Shown: positions 36,332-47,019 of the stretch, piece by piece
Position numbering within the stretch: the stretch's first letter is position 1
Layout of the letters: each line of letters opens with the position of its first letter
From: Carettochelys insculpta
Lineage: Eukaryota; Chordata; Testudines; Carettochelyidae
Length of the DNA: 64,000 bases
Assembly: GCF_033958435.1 (NCBI RefSeq)
Contig: NC_134139.1
Coordinates: 201,669,501-201,733,500 of the forward strand
Direction: 5' to 3'
Translations under genes and position numbers: made by a program
Notes under the pieces: generated by a model
The model's database searches: none
What the model was told of the DNA's origin: nothing
What the model saw: only the letters and a program-made list of their open reading frames with translations

Positions 36332-37189
36332 TATTATTATTTATGGTGATTACCAGTTATGCCAAAAGTCTAGCCAAAATGGAGGAGCACATGTTCCCAG
36401 TGGCTGTAAAAACAGAGAAGCAGATAATCCCTGTCCCAAAGAGTTACAGTCTAAAGAGGGGAGGTGTTCTCGGGGAAGAAAGAAAGATTTAAAGTTGCTG
36501 CACTTGACCTATTAACCAGCAGTTGGAATAATTTTGTCTCTCCTGACTGTGGTGGCTGCTCTGACTTTCCACGTAGCTATAATGCTTCCTTCAATAGCCC
36601 CATTCGGTGGCCAGAATTTTACAACGGAAAAGAGATTCCCTGAAAGGAATGTTGTAGGACCCTTCAGAGCTGTAGAAGTTCACACTCAGGCTGGAAATCT
36701 TGGGAGCCAGCCCCTGATATATGTCTAATCCTACTATTTGTGGGGAGGTTTCAGGGATGTTGCTCTAGCTCAAACAGAAGTTATAGGTTTGATGCAGGAA
36801 TTCCTGGATGAAATTCCTTCATTTCTGTTATACAGGAAGTCAGAGCAAATCAGAACTTCTCAAAGACCTGTTCTAAAGGTCTCCCTGAGACAGTTTAGTA
36901 AGGCAGCAAGCAGCTTCCTGATAGAAAAAGATCAAGAAACACATCTGGCCTTAGAATTTACAAATGTAGATAAAGTTTCTGCTCATGGTTTCCCTTTATT
37001 TGTAAATAAAAGTTCAGACTCCAACCAACTTCCTCTCTTTGCACAGGGAATGCTGATTTCCTGGATAATATTAAATGCAGAAATCAGTTTGGCTTCTGCC
37101 GCTCCAGGGTCTGTCCATCCTCCAGCACTGCCATTGGAACCTGTCTCAATGGAAAAATCAAATGCTGCAAATGGCTACCAGCCCCCTGA
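32585..37189 (+). CDS. AvBD9-like: beta-defensin gene B, AvBD9-like
   Basis: Predicted secreted antimicrobial peptide of 66 residues from two coding exons (32585-32642 and 37047-37189; 4.4-kb phase-1 intron). The signal is MRSLYLLFAVLFFLFQCAP. The mature part shows CRNQFGFC, CRSRVC and IGTCLNGKIKCCKW, that is C-x6-C-x4-C-x9-C-x6-CC, all six canonical cysteines. Four Lys and three Arg against two Asp give a net positive charge near +5. The C-terminal block IGTC-x2-GK-x-KCCKW-x-P is what I know of avian beta-defensin 9, so orthology with AvBD9 is likely but rests on memory of the family. Unlike genes 0, C and D, the stop is in the mature exon and AATAAA follows at 37249, so no extra terminal exon is needed. 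Splice sites and frame are intact; the gene looks functional. Confidence 0.9.
33400..33575 (-). mobile_element. CR1-like endonuclease-region fragment
   Basis: 'cattccttcctgaggtcaca', 'cccagtcaatattagca' and 'catatccatcctagtcaggt' match the better copy at 34280. Confidence 0.65.
33855..34066. mobile_element. foldback pair of Penelope-like tails
   Basis: The tail 'gcaacgaagggtcc...agcatgagctttcg' reads one way and, after a 55-bp spacer holding CATCAGATGC, returns as its inverse complement 'agctcatgctcaaaactttt...ggacccttcgttgc', then runs to 'ctacccctccgatacttgac'. The arms are roughly 65 bp and almost perfect. Confidence 0.8.
34200..34690 (-). mobile_element. CR1-like endonuclease fragment
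   Basis: The minus frame 34469-34200 reads VAIGIAYQQPHQDGYDN, then ALIIVDLNCANIDWVLVTS. It resembles the GVxYRPP and GDFN-x-P-x-x-W blocks of LINE apurinic-type endonucleases. The acidic catalytic context is degraded (DLNCANIDW for GDFN). Confidence 0.65.
34702..35213. mobile_element. hAT-like non-autonomous element with 8-bp target duplication
   Basis: Begins CAGTGTTTCTCAACC and ends AAAAACACTG. Flanks are CTCTAGTT (34694-34701) and ATCTAGTT (35214-35221), a 7/8 match of the length expected for hAT. 'tttttcaaccggtggtag' inside repeats the terminal motif. No coding frame. Confidence 0.75.
35952..36270 (+). mobile_element. TA-flanked short DNA transposon, copy 2
   Basis: TA-CAGGTTGACCCTCTCT start, 'ctggctaactaaaatcatgc' inside; the right end is decayed (GGATTAGAAAGGATCAT). 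Confidence 0.7.
36296..36342 (+). repeat. (ATT)n microsatellite
   Basis: About fifteen ATT units with one interruption. Confidence 0.95.
37047..37189 (+). CDS. AvBD9-like: gene B mature exon
   Basis: The acceptor ctctctttgcacag precedes GG-AAT-GCT-GAT. The exon carries all six cysteines and ends WLPAP-TGA at 37187-37189. A 13-residue spacer lies between the split Gly and C1 (NADFLDNIK then C, counting from the cleavage region), suggesting little or no propeptide. Confidence 0.95.
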
Positions 37190-37248
37190 TCAGCAGACAT
37201 CTGCAAGGCCGGAGAGAGCGGCAGCATCAAGACACAATGTCTCCATTC

Positions 37249-37254
37249 AATAAA
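37249..37254 (+). terminator. gene B poly(A) signal
   Basis: AATAAA 60 bp after the stop codon. Confidence 0.8.
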
Positions 37255-37514
37255 AACAAACTATTGACAAATGCAACTGCAGTTGTGAGCATTCCTTTCA
37301 CATGTTGCAGGAGAGAGGCTCTGAGGAGGTGAAGATGCATTGGGAGGTGAATGTGTTTATGAAGGTGTAAATACCAGCTGCCAGAAGCATCACAACTATT
37401 GGGTCACAATAACAGCTCCAGAAATGGGTGCTTTCTCTGTGCTTACAGAGCACACCTACCTCAACCCATCCAGCACAAGAACACTGCAGCACCAGGGGAA
37501 ATGGATAGTAACAA

Positions 37515-37690
37515 AGAGATAGCTGTGTTCGACTATATTCTATCAAAACAAAAAAGCAGTCCAGTAGCCTTTAAAGACTAACAAAATAATTTATTAAGTG
37601 GTGAGCTTTCGTAGGACAGACCCACTTCTTCAGATCATAGCCATACCAGAACAGACTCAATTTGGTTCTCTGTGCCTTAAATATTCAGTC
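37515..37690 (-). mobile_element. Penelope-like 3' tail
   Basis: 'gcctttaaagactaacaaaa', 'gtaggacagacccacttctt' and 'gactcaatttggttctctgt' in minus orientation, as at 44715. It lies 260 bp after the gene B poly(A) signal. Confidence 0.85.
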
Positions 37691-38989
37691 TGTTGTGGTA
37701 TGGCTTTTTTTTTTTTAACCCCAGGGGAAATGGAATGCATCTTCCTTGAAATCCACCAAGATGGGTGAGGGAATATCTTTTACTGAACCGATCTCTCTTG
37801 GCGAGAGCGAAAGGTTTTCGAGCTTGTCTCTCTCACCAGCAGAAATAGTCCCAGTAAAACATACGACCTCACCCACCTGGCACCTGAGGGCCAGACACAG
37901 CTGCATCTATGCTACATGTAACAATTGACCCCTGACAGGACATCAGTAGACCTCCCAGGGAGGTGCCAATTTGCCTAAAAGCTGATTACAGATGGGTTTA
38001 AAACACAGCTGAACTACAGGGGAAGGGAATCCCATTACAGTGTTCATAAAGGACTGTACAACACAGAAAGGAGCTGTAAAAAAGAGAAAAAAAAACCTCA
38101 GAACCCATCAAACCACTGGGGCTCTGATCCTCAGAAGGTGCAAAGAAGATAAAGCTCCACCCTTTGAGGAACCAGTCTTCCTGGTTTTCCCCATAACCAG
38201 ATGAACAATCATAGGAGGCGCAGACACACTCACTGTGCTGGAGAGGATATTTTTGTGAACACTGAGAGTTCAAGAAGTATGAGTTAGCTTCATGCAGTCA
38301 TGGGAGTGGCTTGAAAATTCTGTTTTTTTGAAAAATAATAGATGTAGGTTCTTTTGATTTCTCTTAAAGCTCTAGGGTGCATCATTTCAAATGTTCTTCT
38401 GCAGATTTTTTTCCCCCGGGAAAGCTGAGAGGCTTTCATCTAAGTATGTGTTTCCCAGAAGTAGGAACATAACTGAAATACAACTGAGATCTAATTGTAT
38501 AAGACAAACACACACAGAGTCTGTATCTAAGCCATATCTCAGGAAATGCTGTTTGCTCCTGTGGCATTTGTACCATTGAAGGAAGGACTGGTAACTGTCA
38601 CTATTAAAAGTGTGGCAGAGCACATAGGCTAACTGTCATGGGCCTCAAGCCAAGAGTGCACCATCTCCTCCTTTTACGACCTTCAGAGGCCTATACATAC
38701 TGGGATTATTTCCATTTCCTCTCTCTTGAAGTGTTTACTAACTAGTGGTGCTGGGATCCTCAGCAAACTTCAGACAGGAGGGTCCTTTACCTTTTCCTGG
38801 TGGTTTTCATCTCGGTGCTCTTGGTACAGATTGCACCTCCCTGGTCCAGCACCATCAGGAACTGACAGGACCCAAACAAGAGGATTTGTTGGACCAGGGG
38901 AGGTCTCCTGCCACTGGTCCCCAAGCCTGACACCTGCTGCCTGCAAGCTATTGCCCCAGCAGGCACCCCACCCACTGTGGTGCTGGCCC

Positions 38990-39420
38990 TTTTGCTGCAG
39001 GGGGAGGCCTGACTCTGGCTTGTGCCATGAGGCCATGGGCCTGGCCCCATACTGCTGGGAGACTCCAGACCCTGAGCTTCCACAGGGCTGTCAAGGGACT
39101 CTGGCCCCATGCTTCCTGGGGACTCCAACCACGGCCTTGCACTGCTGTGGAGATGCTGGGGGACTGTGGTCCTGCAATGCCATAGGAACGCCAGAGGGCT
39201 CTGGCCCCATGCTTCCTGGGAACTCCAGCCCTGGTCCCACAGTGCTGCTGGGGGACTCTGGCCTCCATTCCCACAGGGCCACCAGGGGACTCCAGCCCCA
39301 CCGTTCCTCGGGACTCCAGACCTGGATCTGCATTGCCATGGGGCAGCTGGGGGACTCTTGCTCCAGCTCTGCACTCCTCGCCCTGACCCCACATTCTCCA
39401 GGACTGCTGTGTGGCTCTGA
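38990..39420 (+). repeat. GC-rich degenerate minisatellite
   Basis: At least nine imperfect units begin GGGACTCC or GGGACTCTGG and continue with 'ccccatgcttcctgg' or 'cattgccatggg'-like sequence; spacings alternate around 20-43 bp with a higher-order period near 100 bp. Because the units lack stops, long open frames appear on both strands (242 codons on plus, 201 and 183 on minus). They have no signal, start context or family resemblance and are treated as repeat artefacts. Confidence 0.75.
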
Positions 39421-40109
39421 CCTCAATCCTGTGCTGCCCCAGCCAGGCTGCTAAAGCTTTTGCCCTGGCCCCAGATGCCCCTCCAGCCCCTAGGCTCATA
39501 GGCTCTCAGGATAAGGAGCATCCATGGTCCTGCTGGACCAGAGAGTGACAGCTGGGTCAGTCCTTGTATCCTGGCTGTGCAGCCACCTGGAAATTAACCA
39601 GCCCAGCTCAGGTTACTGTACAGGAGTCCCAGACTCAGTGTACCTTAGGACCAGGGCCAGTCGAAAAACCGTCCTAGCAGGCCAGTGGGCACCTGCCTCT
39701 GGTAGAGATCTGGGGTGAGGAGTATCTGTGCATCTCCTCCTTCAGCCACTGGTGCATCTCCAGGCCCCTTCTGCTGACCCAAATTTTCTCCTCCCCTTGC
39801 GCACCCCAGTGTTGCCTGCCAATGGGATGCGAGGGGAGGGTGCCATCACCACCAGCAGCACAGCAGAGCTATAGTGGCTTCTCCACGCTAGTTCTGTGAC
39901 ACTGCTGGTACGTCTCTATGCTGGGGGTGAGGTGTGTACAGAGCTGTCCCATCCACAGGTGTCAGCTGGGAATCTATTCACTCCTTCTGTGAAATGGACC
40001 AGCTACCAGTGGTGCCAGCTCTGATCACAAGTCTCCTAACAATCAGGGCTTTTCTTTTGAGGGGAGCCCCAGCTGCATGCTTAGAATGAAGCCAGATCTG
40101 GGACCTTAA

Positions 40110-40215
40110 CATGGTATAACATTCTATCTCACAGAGCTGGACCTGTAGAGGTCATCAAGTCCAGCCCCCCCCAGCCTCACAGCAGGGCCTATCACCATCC
40201 CTGACAGATTTTATT
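40110..40215 (-). mobile_element. CR1 3' tail fragment
   Basis: 'acctgtagaggtcatcaagt' with 'ccagccccc', the CR1 3' terminus in minus orientation. Confidence 0.75.
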
Positions 40216-40782
40216 TTAATCTATTTGACCCAGACCCCTAAATGGCCCTCTCCAGGATTCAGTTCACAGTGCTGGGTTTACAAGGCCACAGAACTGACCA
40301 CTGAGCTAGACCCTTTGCCCCTTTCCTTCACTGCTTGATGCCTGAGGCACCGCTATCAGCTGTTCCATGGGGCAGGACTTTGAATCCTATGGTGCAGCAA
40401 GAAGCCAACTACGGTGTTGTGCCGCCCTCTAGTGTCTGAAAACAGAGCTGACTGACTTTGCCCAGGGAGCCTCTTGCACAGGGCCACATGGGTGGGTTAA
40501 TGGTGGAGGAAGGGCAGGCGAGGGAATCAAATGGGTGTGGGTTTGACTGGGGAAACCTGGCTGTGGCTGTGTCCTGACGTCTCTGTTCCCTGGCTCTGTT
40601 TGTTGCCTCACAGCCCCTTAGTCCCTTGGCCAGGACCTGCCCAAAAGTCTGTTGCACTGCGTGTGTGCCTTATGATTATTGAATAGGAAGGTAAAAGTTT
40701 AACTACCAGGTAAAACCTTGTCTGCTATTTGATGTGTTTTAAAGGCTTGAGGGGAAGTTATGGATGTCTGCGACATAACAGA

Positions 40783-41095
40783 TTGAACCTCTGCAGTCTG
40801 CAACTCTCTTGTCTGGCAACATCCATCAGCCAGCATGACTTCAGTTAGTTGGAGGACCACTTATTGTGGGTGTGGCCAAGTTTCCAACAGCCCGAAAAGT
40901 TTCTTTACAGCCCCCAGTTCTGTCTGTCAGTGTTCTGGGCTGTTGTTTAGCAGTAACTTACCCCTACATGCCTTCAAAGAGCCCAGTAAGCAGTGGACAA
41001 TATTGACCTCCCATGGTCCGGCAAATTCTCTCATCCAGCACTGGTCAGGTCCCAAGAGTGCTGGATTGGACCGGTTCAATCTATATCGTATATCA
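40783..41095 (+). mobile_element. TA-flanked short DNA transposon, copy 3 (near complete)
   Basis: Ends AGATTGAACCTCTGCAG and GGACCGGTTCAATCTATA. This about 310-bp copy is the best guide to the uninterrupted structure of the 3734-5379 element. Confidence 0.8.
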
Positions 41096-41099
41096 TAAG

Positions 41100-42440
41100 C
41101 ACTCCTGTAATTTTACATGCTGCTCCTCAGGCTTGGGAAGGGGACCCCATAAACATCCACAAAGCACCTCACTATCCTCCTCCAAAATGGCTCCATAAAA
41201 CTCTCATGTGCTGTGAAGCCTACAGCTAACTTGACAAAGGGATTAGGTTCTTCCCGTGCTGATACCACTGAGGATGATGCTGGCCATGATTGGCTCCTTG
41301 TTTCCATGTATTCCCCCATCAGAATGCATCCATCTGCTGCTTCTTGTCCGATAGTTTGTAAAGTCCATGAGTCAAGGACCATCTTTCACTCTGTTTGTAC
41401 TGTGCCAAACATAATGCGGTTCTGTCCAGCACATGGGCTCCCAGATAAATAATAAGACAAAGCTAATGAAGGTTTCAACCTCAACATTGTTTCCATTTTT
41501 CAAAAAATTAAGTTTTCATTGAAACTGACTTGTTCCCCCAGAAAGTTTCCCTACTGATGAAACAGCAGTTTCAAAAGGAAAACAAACAATATTTCAAACA
41601 AAAATTTTGGATAAGCTCCTTTATTAATGAGCCCCACATTTTCTGTGCCGCTATTATCAAGGATGCCTGTAGAGGAAATAGCTATCAAGAGGTGAAATGG
41701 GATTTGTTAATTGACATCAATGGAGCCAGGAGTTCATCCCGGGTAAGTGTCTACAACTGACAGAAGTCAACAGCAGAGTCCTCCAGAATTCAGTGGGCTT
41801 TGGTCAATGTGACATATTGCAAAGCCAAATTCAGAGACCAGCTTTAGCTAGGACGTGTCTTCGCAACAGGTCTGTGTTCAAGTATTAGTTTTCCACAATT
41901 AACCCCACTAGTGTGCATGTATCTACAGTGTTGTCCAAGTTTTAGGTATCCCACCCATCACAGAGCACTTCAAAGAGTCTCTGTAGCCCACACACTTAAG
42001 CACACATTGGTGTGTGGGTTACATCTTAACTTTGAAAAATGAACTTAATTGTATTGAGGATCTGTGTGGGTGAAAGTGAAGAAGACAGAGCTCTCCGGTC
42101 TTGCTTTGTGAAGAGATGGCTGCCTCTATCCACCCACATGGATTGGAATGTGGAGGAGGGGTAGGGCCAGGAGACAACGAGGGCAGAGTGCAGCTACTGG
42201 GGGATAAGGAGGATGGGTACCACGAACTCCCTACTGCCTCAGACATGTTCCCTTAAAGTGGCTGCAGGACAAATGGATTCACCCTGTGAGTCCCATCCTC
42301 CTGACTTTCTCTTTTTGATGCCTCCCTTCTTGGTGTCCCAGGTAAGATGTAACTAAAATCAAAGATAATAGAGAAGGATATTTCTGTAGCTACATTAAGG
42401 CTGGTGAACACTTCACTCTCACTCCACCAGAACACGAACA
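41100..42440. other. stretch with no recognised gene
   Basis: Intergenic space between the convergent genes B and C. No exon or clear repeat was recognised. Confidence 0.45.
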
Positions 42441-42683
42441 CTCATTTCAGCACTTCAATGTAATGATGACTTGTTTTTATTAAAAAAGGAGATGTAACCT
42501 TTTATCAGTGATGGATATTCTCCCATTTGGATTTTTTCCAGCACACATGCCTCTGTCCAGCCCAAATGAACAGTGCTTCAGGGTTCCACTGTAGCAGGAT
42601 CTAATAATTTTAGAGGTGAAAGGATGTCACCAGATTCCCAGAGATCATGCCTAAGCCATGAACATAGATGTCAGCCAAGCGTT
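42440..42683 (-). CDS. gene C terminal exon and 3'UTR
   Basis: Acceptor cttgtctctctgcag|A-ACG-CTT-GGC-TGA completes the protein at 42671. The 3'UTR carries ATGATCTCTGGGAATCTGG and 'ctaaaattattagatcctg', conserved with gene 0. AATAAA is at 42481-42476. Confidence 0.85.
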
Positions 42684-45600
42684 CTGCAGAGAGACAAGAG
42701 ATGATTAGATTATTTGCTTGTACCCATGAGAAATTACTTAAAATTCCAGCTAAAAAAAGAACAGGAAAAATTATCCCATCAGTGCAGATGTCTGGTTAAT
42801 ACAATAAACAAACACATTTGAACACGGAAGTCTGCTTACCTGCCTCTAACTCTCTAGTATGAGAAGACCATTCTCATTTTTAAATGCACTTCCTATTGAC
42901 CTTTGGCATAGTTAAAATGTTGACTAGAATGCAGCAAATTCAGCAGCAGATTAACAACGTTTCACCAGTTATACCTGGTAGATAATAAATTACTCCTCTT
43001 ATTGAGGGCATTCCACCAGACCCTTAATGTATGTTCACCATTGTTAAACTTTCAAAAAGAGAATAACCCTGAGTGGGTATTCAGGTACTATATATACCAT
43101 AATACATTAATACAATGTAAGTTGGTTGATACTGATACGGATTCATTCCCACTCAGGGATTTCCTCTTTTTTTGAAAGTTCAGACATGGTAACCCAACTA
43201 ACATTACCTACTTGATCAGGCCAGCTGGAAATGGCATTTAATAACTTTGAATAATTTTATACTGGGATGCATCTTGCAAATCATACACATGCCCAGAGGG
43301 GTAACTAAAATCAAAACAAGTATCAGAGGGGTAGCCATGTTAGTCTGGATCTGTAACAGCAATGAAGGGTCCTGTGGCACCTTATAGACTAACAGAAAAG
43401 TTTTGAGCATGAGCTTTCGTGAGCACAGCCTCACAAAAGCTCATGCTCAAAACTTTTCTGTTAGCCTATAAGGTGCCACAGGACCCTTCGTTGCTGTTAA
43501 AATCAAAACACTGAGGCTTCTTTTTTGTGTACTACAGCTGTGAAGTTACAGAGATGCTGCCCGTTTGCAGACAGCATTCATTTTGCTCCCAGAGTTACTC
43601 AAGATTGATATCACCTGGGAACCTACTGCTCTGAACTGGGGACTTGGCTTTAGTTCTTCCATTCTGGAATAGGGAAAACAATTTACACAGCAGGACTGTT
43701 TCAGGCTCCCCCCTCCCCATCTCCCGTGTGTGTACAAGTTGCTCCACTTGCGTGTAGAAGTGTAAAAGCAACACAATTGGCTGAGGGAGAGTTATGTCAA
43801 AGCGTGCGCAGCATGGAGTTAGTTGATGTAACTGGGTTTGTGCTGACTATCTTGCAAGCACTGGAGTACAGGGAATGCTAGAGGTGGATTGGGGATTTAT
43901 CAGATATCAGAGGGGTAAGCTCTAGAGCACTGGGGCTTCTGGGATGTTCTGCAGACCTTCCCATTGGCAGTCTGGGTAAAGTGGGAGTGAAAGAGAACAG
44001 CAGGGCAGTTCTAATGTATGCTGAGAGCACTCCAGCCCCGGTGCACCCCAGGTTCTAGGTATCTGAGGCATACATTCTGTGTATTGCCTCTGGGCTATGC
44101 CATGCACCCTGCAATTCCAAGAGCATTAAACAAGAGATAAGGTCATAAGAATGGCCACACTAGGTCAGATGAAAGGTCCGTATAGCCCAGTGTCCTGTCA
44201 TCTGACAGTGGCCAGTGCCAGATGTCCCAAAGGGAGCGAACTGAACAGGCAGTCATCCAGTGATCCCTGCCTGTCACCCATTGCCAGCCTCTGATAAACT
44301 TTTCAACCCATCTGGGCTAGTGGCCATTGATGGACCTAACCCCCATGAATTTATCTAGTTCTTTTTCGAACCCTGTTAAAGTCCTGATCTTCACAACCCC
44401 CTCTGGCGAGGAGTTCCACAGGTTGACTGTGTGTCATTAAGAAGAAATACTTCTTTTTGCTTGTTTGAAATCTGCTATCTAATCATTTCATTTGGTGATC
44501 CCTAGTTCTTAGGTTATTGGAACAAGTAGATTACTTTCCTTTATTCACTTTCTTTATATCTGCTTTGATTCCTTAGACCTCTATTATATTCCTCCTTACT
44601 CTCCTCTTTTCTAAGCTGAAAATTCACTTTCCTTTTAATCGCTCTTCATATGGCACCCAACGAGTTTGGATATTGAAAGGAGAGGAACACACATTTCTAT
44701 TCATGTTGAATAGTAACAGAGAGGGAGCCATGCTGGTCTATACACAATCAAAACAAAAAGCAGTCAAGTAGCACTTTAAAGACTAGCAAAATAATTTATT
44801 AGGTGAGCTTTCATGGGACAGACCCACTTCTTCAGACCACAGCCAGACCAGAACAGACCTCAGTATTTAAGGCACAGAGAACCAAAAACAGTAAGCAAGG
44901 AGGACAAATCAGAAAAAAAAAATATCAAGGTGAGCAAATCAGAGAGTGGAGGGGTGGGGGAGGAAGGTCTAGCATTAGATTAAGCCAGGTATGCAGACGA
45001 GCCCCTGTAGTGACTCAGAAAGTTCACATCCCGGTTCAAACCACATGTTAATGTGTCGAATATGAATATAAAAGCCAGCTCGGCTGCTTCTCTTTGAATA
45101 GTGATGCGAAAGTCTTTTTTTCAGTAACACACACATACCTTACTGTTTTTGGTTCTCTGTGCCTTAAATATTGAGTCTGGTCAGGTCTGGCTGTGGTCTG
45201 AAGAAGTGGGTCTGTCCCACGAAAGCTCACCTAATAAATTATTTTGCTAGTCTTTAAAATGCTACTTGACTGCTTTTTATTTCTATTCATGGTGCAATGT
45301 CTCTGCTGTGGAATTGTATGTAACCTTACCGTAAGCAGCAGAAGCCCAATGGGCACCTTCCAAATGGTATAGTAAAGCGGGAACAGGACAACTGGCATAC
45401 GCCCCCAATACTTCTACACTGGAATGGGGTCCAAGCATGCCGCACCAGTCCTGCACAAAGAATGGGACATACTTATAACCTGGAGGAAGAGGATGACTAA
45501 GGGGCTGCTATTCTAGGTTGCCAGGCTTTTCCTCTGGAGTGGATTTCATAGTCACTGAGAGCTGCTCAAATAAGCACTGTGAGTATCACTCAAGGCACAG

Positions 45601-46913
45601 TTCCACCACAGCTTTATTGCTGTAGACATGGCTGTAGTGCTGACTATATCCAGTAGCAGCCTCTAAACAGAGAGCAGAGCAAGTTAATTAAATGGGGCTC
45701 TGGCTGGTTGGATGCATTTAGGAACTGACTCAGAGCACAGGTATCCTTCACTGCTCCACACATTTAAGGGATAACACGATGGCAATTGCCTGCACCCGAC
45801 TTCCCTTATGGGCTGCTGCTCTGGCTCTGATTGGTTGTGGTGCCTAAGATCAATGTACCTGGAAAATTATGGCAACTGATCAATGACTGCGCAGGACTGA
45901 ACCAGCTCAGCACAGGATTAGATGGCTCCAATTTTCAGAAGCAGAAGGGTTCTCTCCAGACATGCTTCTGAAAACTCAGCCCTTGGGAATAGTTACCTCA
46001 CAACCATTTGCTAGCTTTACATACACCACACAAGCCGGTCCTCTTGAAAGGACTGACAAAACTTCTATAGCCCCAGGATTTAGGGTACCTGGACTAAAAA
46101 GTTTAGCTAGAGACAAAAGTGGTTTCACAAAACGATCCACAACCAACAGTTATAAATGCAAGACCTAAGATCCTGCACTGAAATTTCTGCATATTCTATT
46201 TCACCCACAATCACGTCATTTCCAGGAATCAATCCAAGCACTTGTGTTTCTGAGAGAGTGTGGTTAAGACACAGGTCTGCCATATTAGAGATCTGGGATG
46301 TTTTCTCACATTATACAATCTTCCTATGGCATGAACCCTTCCTTAATAAGAGCTGTGAATGCACTGAATTATTATAGTCAACAGAACTTCAGACTACAAG
46401 CTGCAGTCCAGAGCACCAGCTCTTTACCAAAAGGGACCTTAGCATCATGGTAGATCAGAGGAAGAGGATCTGTCTTCCCTTTCTCCTATCTGCTGGATGA
46501 TCAGATCTGTGGCTCATGAAATATCAGGAGGAGGTTCAGAGTAGATACAGAACTGGGGCTATTTAGAAGCAATCCTCTAGCAACAGCTGCTGAAGAACAT
46601 TGCAGATAAGAACTGAGGATTCTTCAACAGGTCAAAATTCAGTCAGATCTAAGTGGATGTTTATGATCACAAGAAAGGCACCTCCTTCACCCAGTACAGA
46701 TCCTGCCACTTTTCCAGTGTCTGCTACAACCTAGGCATCCATTAGCACCCTTCAGACAAAAAAAGCATTTAAAAATTTATGATGTAAAGTTCTAGCCAAC
46801 AACAGTATAGACTTGTCAATACCGCTCTACGTTATCTTTGCTATAATTGAGATCTTACCAGAAGCAACTTGAAACACCAACAGGGCAGCAAAAAGAAGGT
46901 AAAGGATCTTCAT
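42671..46913 (-). CDS. beta-defensin gene C, compact six-cysteine peptide
   Basis: Predicted 62-residue secreted defensin from three coding exons: 46913-46859 (signal), 45450-45330 (mature), 42683-42671 (last four residues). The signal is MKILYLLFAALLVFQVAS. The mature exon gives FQCRSIGGVC, QLSC, FTIPFGRC and PLGFCC: C-x6-C-x3-C-x9-C-x4-CC. The C2-C3 and C4-C5 loops are one or two residues shorter than usual. Five Arg, no Lys and no acidic residue after the signal, so strongly cationic and unusually Arg-only. Phases are 1 then 2; the terminal exon adds R-T-L-G and stops. All four splice sites are canonical, the promoter is present and AATAAA follows at 42481-42476. It looks functional. Which avian defensin it corresponds to is not clear from the sequence alone. 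Confidence 0.92.
43315..43499. mobile_element. foldback pair of Penelope-like tails
   Basis: 'agtatcagaggggtagccat' to 'gagctttcgtgagcacagcc', then the inverse complement from 'aaaagctcatgctcaaaact' to 'aggacccttcgttgctgtt'. The spacer is only about 10 bp, tighter than at 33855. It sits in the second intron of gene C. Confidence 0.8.
44130..44690 (-). mobile_element. CR1 3' end
   Basis: 'ggtcataagaatggccacac' to 'tcttcatatggcacccaacg', minus orientation; same subfamily as 7730, more diverged. Confidence 0.9.
44712..45065 (-). mobile_element. Penelope-like element 3' tail
   Basis: 'gaccacagccagaccagaac' and 'gagagtggaggggtggggga' in minus orientation, ending in a short stretch of endonuclease region ('tgttaatgtgtcgaatatga'). 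Confidence 0.85.
45110..45292 (+). mobile_element. Penelope-like 3' tail, opposite orientation
   Basis: 'ttggttctctgtgccttaaa' to 'aaatgctacttgactgcttt'. With 44712-45065 it forms an inverted pair around about 45 bp, in the second intron of gene C close to its mature-exon donor. Confidence 0.85.
45330..45450 (-). CDS. gene C mature exon
   Basis: Acceptor cattctttgtgcag|GA-CTG; donor TTA-CG|GTAAGG (phase 2). If unspliced, translation would stop two codons after the CC doublet. A Penelope-like tail inserted only about 40 bp beyond the donor (45110-45290). Confidence 0.95.
46859..46913 (-). CDS. gene C signal-peptide exon
   Basis: 55 bases ending TCT-G|GTAAGATC. One codon shorter than genes A and B, equal to gene D. 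Confidence 0.93.
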
Positions 46914-46981
46914 GGCTGAACTCTGGCTGGGAACTCAGTGTCACTAGATAAAAGAGACAGACAGAAAATGGAGAATTCCTG

Positions 46982-47015
46982 TATTTATTTCGTGCTGGAG
47001 ACTGTGAAATGCTGA
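46982..47015 (-). promoter_or_regulatory. gene C core promoter
   Basis: On the minus strand TCAGCATTTCACA (47015-47003) precedes AAATAAATA (46990-46982), about 70 bp before the ATG. The box is identical to that of gene A. Confidence 0.75.
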
Positions 47016-47019
47016 GCTA

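Noticed and set aside
38726..39499. Long overlapping open frames on both strands
   Set aside because: All lie in the degenerate minisatellite; no signal peptide, domain or consistent strand.
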